Shown one piece after another: positions 6,181-11,307 of a stretch of DNA of 11,307 nucleotides. The stretch is taken from positions 1-11,307 of the forward strand of contig CALIUX010000028.1 of the NCBI GenBank assembly GCA_938048505.1, in the 5' to 3' direction. The notes beneath the pieces are model-generated. The model was not told the DNA's origin and ran no database searches. It was given only the letters and a program-made list of their open reading frames with translations. The translations under genes and the position numbers were made by a program. Each line of letters starts with the position of its first letter. Position 1 is the stretch's first letter. Origin of the DNA: an uncultured Pseudomonadales bacterium (GTDB lineage: Bacteria; Pseudomonadota; Gammaproteobacteria; Pseudomonadales; Cellvibrionaceae).

Positions 6181-6540
6181 GAAAAATAAAGTACCTAACA
6201 TCACATAAGATAACTAGTTTATAAAAACGTTATAACTTGATAAAAACAAACAATATAGGGCAAAAAAAATACAATTAAAAACTATGAAAAATTAAAATCA
6301 AAAATGACGTATTAGATGACGACAAGCAGTAAAAATACTCACCTTAAAGAACAAAAAACATACTAAAAAACTAAAAGGACACCTTAATAATAAGATTTTG
6401 GCCAACAAAAAGATAATTACACGCCAAAAAAGAGATAAAGGCGAAAAATGGAACTTTTTGAAAGATCTATTTTTTTGAATAACTCTAATTATTCTGACTG
6501 TCTTTATTGTTACGAGTGCATACATCATTATAGATTGAAG
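6181..6540. other. A/T-rich, A-tract-rich non-coding block ahead of the T6SS cluster
   Basis: Counting by hand, these 360 bp hold about 92 G+C (about 26%), far below the genes on both sides. The plus strand is strikingly A-rich, with repeated A-tracts (for example around 6262-6269, 6277-6280, 6287-6290 and 6294-6302) at near-helical spacing, which suggests intrinsic curvature. An open frame on the minus strand (6298-6528, 76 codons) has no Shine-Dalgarno and a composition set by poly-A, so I do not call it a gene. The block sits between the divergent peroxidase gene and tssA. Confidence 0.6.
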
Positions 6541-6686
6541 CCAAACCGATGGATTTGGAGCGCGATATGAACACGCTTAAGCGAGAACATCCCCACCACG
6601 TCTATCAATAGCTTTCAGAGACTGCCACGTAAGAGATGTATGACATTCGCTGTCTTACGATGACGACTTGTTCATCTTGCAATATT

Positions 6687-6702
6687 TGCCTTATGATAGG
6701 CA
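6687..6702. promoter_or_regulatory. Inverted repeat framing a -10-like hexamer upstream of tssA
   Basis: TGCCT (6687-6691) and AGGCA (6698-6702) are perfect 5-bp complements flanking TATGAT (6692-6697). A dimeric repressor bound here would cover the candidate -10 element. The short arms make chance possible. Confidence 0.3.
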
Positions 6703-6778
6703 GATAACAAGAGAGGGCCAAGACTCACCCCTCCCATGACAACATGAACATCAATATAAAAAGACACGTGCAACCAGC

Positions 6779-6783
6779 AAGGA
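6779..6783 (+). promoter_or_regulatory. Ribosome binding site for the GTG start of tssA
   Basis: AAGGA ends 6 nt before the GTG at 6790, which fixes the non-ATG start of tssA. Confidence 0.75.
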
Positions 6784-6789
6784 ATACCT

Positions 6790-8061
6790 GTGCCTTTAGA
6801 TTCTATACTCGACATTGAAAGCCTCCTCAAGCCCATCACTGAAGACAAACCGCAAGGTGATGACATTCGTGAGGACCGCTCCCCTAGCTCACATTACTAC
6901 CGCATAAAAGATGCGCGCAATGATGGGCGTTCGGCTGAGCGCTCAGCCATGTTTGACGAGGGCGCAGATACTATTACACCTTGGCAAACTGTCATCGATG
7001 AGGCGCAAGCCATCTTAAAAGAGCAGTCTAAAGATATTGAAGTGGCGTGCTGGATGATTGAAGGGCTTATTCGTTTGCATGGCTTTAGCGGTATGCACGA
7101 TGGGTTTAAGCTGCTTTCAGAGATGATCGATCAATATTGGGAAGACCTCTACCCCGAGCCAGATGAAGACGGCATTGAAACCAAAGTCCTCCCGATTACT
7201 GGGTTAAACGGTGAAAGTGGTGAGGGCACATTGCTGGCTCCAATGCGCAACACACAGCTTGCCGGTGATTATGACGATCAGCCTTTTACGTATTGGGAGT
7301 ACTTGCAAGCGCGCAATGCAGATCAAGTAAAAGACGACGACGAAAAAGCCGCCCGTATCGACTCGCTAGGTTATAGCATCAAGGGCATAGAAAGTAGCAT
7401 CGCCAATGGCGATGGGCAGTTCTACACGCACTTACTCGAAACACTCGAAGCAACACAAACCTGCTACAAAGACCTTTCTGCAACATTGCGTAAGTATTGC
7501 GGCAATGATGCACCGCCAAGCAGTAATATTAATAAGTTACTCGATGAAATCATTCGAACCTGCCAATTCATCTTTTCCGACAAACTCATTGTCGAGGCAC
7601 CAGAGCCTGATCCAATCGACGCACCAGAACAAGCATCTGCCAATGATATCACCGGACAACAAGCGGCTACGCCTCAAGTAACAAGTGCAATGGTCGTTCG
7701 AGAAGGTACGATTATTGACCGCGAGGATGCACTTAAGCGTTTAAGTGATATAGCCGAATACTTCCGCCGTTACGAGCCGCATACACCGATTGGACCGGGA
7801 ATTGAGCGTATTATGAAATGGGGTCGCATGACCGTATCAGAGCTCATGATGGAGCTCTTACCCGATGAGCAAGCAAAGGGGATTTACTCCCAGCTGACCG
7901 GCGTTGCGCTGGATGGGTCGGATACAAAAACCTATGTCGCGCCCCCCAAACCGATTGCTCAAGCTGCCGCCCAACCATCAAACAATGCATCATCCAGCGC
8001 AGGGGATAGCACGCCATCCAATGAGGCAGCTCCTGAAGAACCGAAGAATCTGGGTTGGTAA
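6790..8061 (+). CDS. tssA: Type VI secretion protein TssA (ImpA family)
   Basis: A 423-residue cytoplasmic protein. The N-terminal ImpA domain spans about residues 8-155, with the typical YYRIKDARNDGRSAER stretch (36-51), SKDIEVACWMIEGLIRLHGF (80-99), YWEDLYP (116-122) and LLAPMRNTQLAG (148-159). A helical middle part runs to about 265. A Pro/Asp/Ala-rich linker (268-300) leads to the C-terminal region REDALKRLSDIAEYFRRYEP (311-330) with HTPI...IMKWGRM (331-347), found in the TssA1-like clade that forms ring-shaped baseplate-associated oligomers. A low-complexity Ala/Ser/Pro tail ends in NLGW. TssA helps recruit or stabilise baseplate, tube and sheath. The start is GTG, supported by AAGGA. 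It is the first T6SS gene in the window and lies 268 bp before tssB, so the two may have separate promoters. Confidence 0.93.
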   Translation: MPLDSILDIESLLKPITEDKPQGDDIREDRSPSSHYYRIKDARNDGRSAERSAMFDEGADTITPWQTVIDEAQAILKEQSKDIEVACWMIEGLIRLHGFSGMHDGFKLLSEMIDQYWEDLYPEPDEDGIETKVLPITGLNGESGEGTLLAPMRNTQLAGDYDDQPFTYWEYLQARNADQVKDDDEKAARIDSLGYSIKGIESSIANGDGQFYTHLLETLEATQTCYKDLSATLRKYCGNDAPPSSNINKLLDEIIRTCQFIFSDKLIVEAPEPDPIDAPEQASANDITGQQAATPQVTSAMVVREGTIIDREDALKRLSDIAEYFRRYEPHTPIGPGIERIMKWGRMTVSELMMELLPDEQAKGIYSQLTGVALDGSDTKTYVAPPKPIAQAAAQPSNNASSSAGDSTPSNEAAPEEPKNLGW

Positions 8062-8329
8062 CTAGGAGGCATTATTCAGCTACTGAGCATAAACAATGGC
8101 AGGCCGTGAACAACAGGCATGACCAAATCGACCATGAACCGTGCAAAATTTAGTTGACATGGTAATATCGCAATCAAGTGTGTAGGCAATTGAATACAAA
8201 ACGGCCTATCTCATCGAGCGATACAATACTAATAAGCTGTCATAAGATTGAGAAACATACATTTAATCGCGTTTAAACACTTTAATTTCAAACACAATAT
8301 GCGTTGTCACGCAGGAAGGAGACTCTGGA
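8062..8329 (+). other. Long gap between tssA and tssB with an orphan Shine-Dalgarno
   Basis: AGGAGG (8064-8069) follows the tssA stop by only 2 bp, yet no ATG, GTG or TTG at usable spacing opens a real frame; the nearest ATG (8096) gives 8 codons. A TTGACA (8154-8159) and a TACAAT (8222-8227) exist but are not spaced as one promoter. A promoter for tssBC is likely somewhere here. Confidence 0.4.
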
Positions 8330-8848
8330 ATGTCAGAAAGTATTCACAATAAACTGAAGCGTGTTCGCAAGCCCCGCGTTCACATTACTTATGATGTCGA
8401 AGCAAATGGAACCAGTGCACAACGTGAACTGGCTTTTGTGGCAGGCGTTATGGGCGATTACTCTGGCGACAATGCGGCGACTCGCAAGCCATTAAAAGAG
8501 CGCAAGTTCACGAATATTGACAGCGAAAACTTTAACGATGTCATGACGAAGGTCAATCCTAAGTTGGAACTACAGGTCGAAAACACATTGGCCAATGATG
8601 GAACCAAAATGGGTGTCGATCTCGACTTCAAAAAAATGGATGATTTCTCACCAGAAGCCATTGTTGATCAGGTTGAGCCGCTTAAAAAGCTGCTAGAAGC
8701 ACGTAATAAGTTACGCGACTTACTCAGCAAGGCTGATCGTTCAGAAGAATTAGAGAAAGTGCTTGAAGAGATTTTGCAAAATACTGATAACGTTGCAGAA
8801 ATCTCCAAAGAACTGGGTTTAGATGATAAAGCAGAGGATAAAGAATAA
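8330..8848 (+). CDS. tssB: Type VI secretion sheath small subunit TssB (VipA/ImpB)
   Basis: A 172-residue cytoplasmic protein of usual length for the family. Diagnostic stretches are [12 protein letters not shown] (13-24), [13 protein letters not shown] (34-46), [15 protein letters not shown] (58-72) and [20 protein letters not shown] (106-125), with a charged C-terminal helix (138-172). TssB pairs with TssC to form the contractile sheath that drives the Hcp tube outward. The ATG lies 8 nt after AAGGAG (8316-8321), one of the strongest ribosome binding sites in the window, as suits an abundant structural protein. Its stop codon shares one base with the start of tssC (TAATG). Confidence 0.97.
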   Translation: MSESIHNKLKRVRKPRVHITYDVEANGTSAQRELAFVAGVMGDYSGDNAATRKPLKERKFTNIDSENFNDVMTKVNPKLELQVENTLANDGTKMGVDLDFKKMDDFSPEAIVDQVEPLKKLLEARNKLRDLLSKADRSEELEKVLEEILQNTDNVAEISKELGLDDKAEDKE

Positions 8849-10341
8849 TGAGTACTGAGACTCTTCAAAATGAAGCAGCCGAAGGCGAAGCTGCTGAGCA
8901 GTCGATTAGTCTACTTGAGCAGGCCATTGGCGCAACCAAGCAAACTGAGCCCGATGAAACTCAAGACCTACTTGCTAACCTGACCTCACAAGCACTTGAA
9001 GGCACTGTTACTTGGGACAAAAATCTAACACAAACAATCAATCAAGCAATCAACGCGATTGATACGGCTATGTCCAAGCAGCTTAGTGCCATTATGCACC
9101 AAGAAAAATTCCAAAAGCTAGAAGGATCATGGCGTGGCCTCAATCACATGGTCACTAATTCAGAAACGGGTAAATCATTAAAAATCCGCATGCTGAATGT
9201 GAGCAAAAAAGAAATTGCTCGCGATCTCGACAAAGCAGTGGAGTTCGACCAAAGCCAAATTTTTAAGCGCATCTATGAAGATGAGTTTGGCATTGCTGGT
9301 GGTGAACCCTTTGGCGCTCTAATTGGTGACTTTGAGTTCTCTAACCACCCTGAAGACATCGACTTTTTGAGCAATATGTCACACATCGCGGCATCGGGCT
9401 TCTGCCCCTTTATCTCCGCTGCGGGTGCATCGATGTTTGGTTTTGATGATTTTACCGAGCTATCTAAGCCTCGTGATATTGGTGCTGTTTTCGAATCTCA
9501 AGAGTACATTAAATGGCGCAGCTTCCGTGACAGCGAAGATTCTCGCTTTGTCACGCTCGTTATGCCACGCGTATTAGCGCGCTCACCTTACGGTGCGGCG
9601 ACTAAAGCCATTGATGCGTTCAACTTTGAAGAATTTGATGTCGATGCATCAGGCATGTCTGAAAGTGCTGAGCACAATGATTACTGCTGGATGAATGCGG
9701 CTTACGTTATGGGTACGACCATGACCAATGCCTTTGCAGAAACAGCATGGTGTACGGCTATACGTGGTGCTGAAGGCGGCGGTAAAGTCGAAGGCCTACC
9801 GACTCACCTATTCAAAAGTGACGATGGCGATGTTGACCAAAAATGTCCGACTGAAGTGGGAATTACAGACCGCCGCGAAGTTGAGCTGTCTGGTGAAGGC
9901 TTTTTACCACTTTGTCATTATAAAAATACCGATTACTCCGTATTTTTTGGCTCACAAACAGCGCACAAGCCCAAAACTTTTGCAGACCCCGACTCAACAG
10001 CGAATGCCAGTATCTCAGCGCGCCTGCCTTATGTAATGGCGACTGCCCGTATTGCGCATTACCTAAAAGTCATGGCGCGCGATAAAGTGGGCTCATTTAT
10101 GGAAGCAAAAGAGTGCGAGCGCTGGTTAAACAAATGGATCTCGCAATACACCAACAGCAACCCTGATGCGAGCGCAGAAATGAAAGCCAAATATCCATTG
10201 GCCGCTGCGCGAGTTGAAGTACAAGAAATACCTGGCCAGCCTGGGTGTTTTAACGCTGTCGCGTACCTCAAACCATGGCTGCAAATGGAAGAGCTGACAA
10301 CTTCTATGCGCCTTGTAGCTAACATCCCTACTGCGGGATAA
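8848..10341 (+). CDS. tssC: Type VI secretion sheath large subunit TssC (VipB/ImpC)
   Basis: A 497-residue protein, full length for TssC. An acidic N-terminal extension (1-50) is followed by [12 protein letters not shown] (87-98), [16 protein letters not shown] (133-148) with [12 protein letters not shown] (151-162), the SPYGAAT segment (246-252), and the conserved end [20 protein letters not shown] followed by PW-Q-EEL and LVANIP. It assembles with TssB into the sheath around the Hcp tube; the C-terminal part is normally the surface recognised by the ClpV unfoldase for recycling. GAGGA (8834-8838) lies 9 nt before the start inside the end of tssB, and the one-base overlap implies translational coupling that would balance the two subunits. 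Confidence 0.97.
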   Translation: MSTETLQNEAAEGEAAEQSISLLEQAIGATKQTEPDETQDLLANLTSQALEGTVTWDKNLTQTINQAINAIDTAMSKQLSAIMHQEKFQKLEGSWRGLNHMVTNSETGKSLKIRMLNVSKKEIARDLDKAVEFDQSQIFKRIYEDEFGIAGGEPFGALIGDFEFSNHPEDIDFLSNMSHIAASGFCPFISAAGASMFGFDDFTELSKPRDIGAVFESQEYIKWRSFRDSEDSRFVTLVMPRVLARSPYGAATKAIDAFNFEEFDVDASGMSESAEHNDYCWMNAAYVMGTTMTNAFAETAWCTAIRGAEGGGKVEGLPTHLFKSDDGDVDQKCPTEVGITDRREVELSGEGFLPLCHYKNTDYSVFFGSQTAHKPKTFADPDSTANASISARLPYVMATARIAHYLKVMARDKVGSFMEAKECERWLNKWISQYTNSNPDASAEMKAKYPLAAARVEVQEIPGQPGCFNAVAYLKPWLQMEELTTSMRLVANIPTAG

Positions 10342-10348
10342 GCTCTGT

Positions 10349-10385
10349 AGCGTCAGTATTGACTGGCGCTCATTTATTATTTTAT
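10349..10385 (+). terminator. Hairpin with A/T-rich tail between tssC and the second tssC-like gene
   Basis: AGCGTCAGT (10349-10357) pairs with ACTGGCGCT (10362-10370) over 9 bp with one G-T pair and a 4-nt ATTG loop, followed by CATTTATTATTTTAT. The shape resembles an intrinsic terminator with an interrupted T-run, so partial termination is likely, giving more tssBC than downstream mRNA. It could equally stabilise the 3' end of a processed tssBC message. Confidence 0.55.
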
Positions 10386-10440
10386 GCCCGCTGCTCAAAG
10401 TTGTGCACAAAAGGAATACACCTCACCTCATGAGAGATCT

Positions 10441-11307
10441 ATGAGCAGCGATTACTTCGCGAGTCTTGAGCATTTTTTAGCAGAAGACGACCCCATAAAG
10501 GCATTGGCTTCGTGGGTAACGTTTACCGAACTTCCGATTACTGCGCGTAATATCGATGCATTATCAGACTGGGTTAACCGTCAAATAAGCGATATCGATG
10601 ACCTTATCTGCGAGCAAGTTAACGAAATTATTCATACGCCTCGCTTTCAAGAAATGGAAGCGCGCTGGCTTGGCTTATGGCGCTTAATCGACGAATCCAG
10701 CCATGCTAAAAATATTAAGGTCAAATTATTAGACCTTAGCTGGCGAGAGCTTACGCGTGATGTTGAACGCTCCCCTGACTTTGATCAAAGCCAACTGTTT
10801 AATCTTGTCTATAACGAAGAATTTGGCAAACCCGGTGGTGAGCCTTACAGCATTTTACTCGGCGACTATTTTGTAGCGCATCAGCCCAATGCCCGCTCAC
10901 GATATGATGATATTTTCACACTGCAATCTGTAGCACATACTGCTGCGGCCGCCTTTGCACCATTTATTTGTGGTGCCGCACCTGAGTTATTCGGGCTTAA
11001 CAGCTTTGAAGAGCTTACTCCCAATATCGATTTAGGCCGTATTTTTTCCCATCCAGAATATCAACGCTGGAATGCTTTTAGAGAGCAAGAAGACACGCGC
11101 TTTATTGCCGTGACCTTGCCGCAAGTTATTATGCGTGAACCGCATAATGTCCGTTTTAGTGCGGGTAAAACAGGGTGCAAGCACTTCCGTTTTCGCGAAG
11201 ACTGCCAAGGCAAAGATGCCAGTAAATACCTTTGGGGTAACGCCTGCTTTGCTCTCGGCACAGTACTAATGCGTGAGTTCAGCGATGTGGGTTGGTTTGC
11301 GCATGTG
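10441..11307 (+). CDS. Second, divergent TssC-like sheath protein (partial, runs off window)
   Basis: An open frame from ATG 10441 to the right edge gives 289 residues without a stop. It is clearly TssC-related: RFQEMEARWLGLWRL (68-82), FDQSQLFNLVYNEEFG (116-131), GGEPYSILLGDY (134-145) and YLWGNACFALGTVLMREF (263-280). Over the block FDQSQ...GD(F/Y), 17 of 30 residues equal those of the upstream TssC, so it is an old paralogue and not a recent duplicate. Its N-terminus is shorter than that of TssC, and the SPYGAAT segment is replaced by EPHNVRF. Rhizobium imp loci have the same impC-impD arrangement. It may be a minor sheath, cap or assembly component; this is inference. The Shine-Dalgarno is weak (GAGAGA at 10432-10437, very close to the ATG), and no better in-frame start is seen. 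Confidence 0.9.
   Translation, partial: MSSDYFASLEHFLAEDDPIKALASWVTFTELPITARNIDALSDWVNRQISDIDDLICEQVNEIIHTPRFQEMEARWLGLWRLIDESSHAKNIKVKLLDLSWRELTRDVERSPDFDQSQLFNLVYNEEFGKPGGEPYSILLGDYFVAHQPNARSRYDDIFTLQSVAHTAAAAFAPFICGAAPELFGLNSFEELTPNIDLGRIFSHPEYQRWNAFREQEDTRFIAVTLPQVIMREPHNVRFSAGKTGCKHFRFREDCQGKDASKYLWGNACFALGTVLMREFSDVGWFAHV

Larger units (their letters stand above)
6541..6789 (+). other. Leader/promoter region of the T6SS cluster
   Basis: Composition changes abruptly to balanced G+C near 6535. No recognisable gene is present; a 20-codon frame at about 6549-6611 has no ribosome binding site. A hairpin can form between CGTAAGA (6628-6634) and TCTTACG (6653-6659). A -10-like TATGAT (6692-6697) has only a poor partner, TTGTTC (6668-6673, 18-bp spacer). 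No sigma54-type GG-N10-GC element was found by eye. Confidence 0.4.

Noticed and set aside
6298..6528. 76-codon minus-strand open frame coding a hydrophobic basic peptide
   Set aside because: No Shine-Dalgarno, and it lies wholly inside the A/T-rich block where Phe, Leu, Ile and Lys codons arise from poly-A/poly-T. It resembles no known protein.
6549..6611. 20-codon frame in the tssA leader
   Set aside because: Too short, without a ribosome binding site, and not similar to any protein I recognise. It could be chance in the region where composition becomes balanced.
6130..8193. Shared 12-mer GTAGGCAATTGA at 6130-6141 and 8182-8193
   Set aside because: In a window of this size several chance 12-mer matches are expected, and the flanking bases do not extend the match. 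I do not treat it as a common regulatory site.
8154..8227. TTGACA (8154-8159) and TACAAT (8222-8227) in the tssA-tssB gap
   Set aside because: The hexamers are 62 bp apart, and neither has a partner at 16-18 bp, so I do not call a promoter.
1..11307. CRISPR array, tRNA, rRNA, insertion sequence or toxin-antitoxin pair
   Set aside because: No regularly spaced repeats, cloverleaf or rRNA-like stretches, terminal inverted repeats with a transposase, or paired small genes were found on either strand.

Overview
The window looks like chromosomal DNA of a free-living, probably marine gammaproteobacterium. I infer this from the cysI/DUF934 pair, a DeaD-type helicase with a DbpA domain, a DUF5062-like small protein, a periplasmic di-heme peroxidase and an imp-type type VI secretion (T6SS) locus. 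Cellvibrionales- or Oceanospirillales-like bacteria would fit, but nothing here fixes the genus.

Layout. (1) Positions 1-541: the last 25 codons of a sulfite/nitrite reductase hemoprotein, overlapped by a DUF934 gene, as an assimilatory sulfate-reduction operon tail. Two strong hairpins follow. (2) 690-1856: a CPA2-family cation:proton antiporter consisting of the membrane domain only. (3) 1921-3887: deaD as a complete transcription unit, with a near-consensus sigma70 promoter, short structured leader, gene and intrinsic terminator. (4) 3942-4205, minus strand: a small DUF5062-like protein. (5) 4457-6025, minus strand: a secreted di-heme cytochrome c peroxidase/MauG-like protein with its own terminator preceded by two further inverted repeats. 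(6) 6026-6789: a non-coding gap whose middle 360 bp are only about 26% G+C by hand count and rich in A-tracts. (7) 6790 to the right edge: the start of a T6SS cluster on the plus strand, tssA (GTG start), tssB, tssC and a second, divergent tssC-like gene cut by the window end.

How the genes work together. The first five genes are housekeeping or stress functions without an obvious shared pathway. The T6SS genes form one functional module. TssA is the baseplate/sheath-assembly protein, and TssB and TssC form the contractile sheath; their genes overlap by one base (TAATG). The extra TssC-type protein resembles the two-TssC arrangement (impC/impD) known from Rhizobium imp loci. A terminator-like hairpin between tssC and the second tssC-like gene may lower expression of the latter. 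The A/T-rich block ahead of tssA is a plausible site for xenogeneic silencing or marks the edge of an acquired cluster.

I do not see a clearly new system. The points most worth a second look are the second TssC-like protein with the hairpin before it, the A/T-rich block, and a His-His pair in the peroxidase where classical CcpA enzymes place a methionine ligand.
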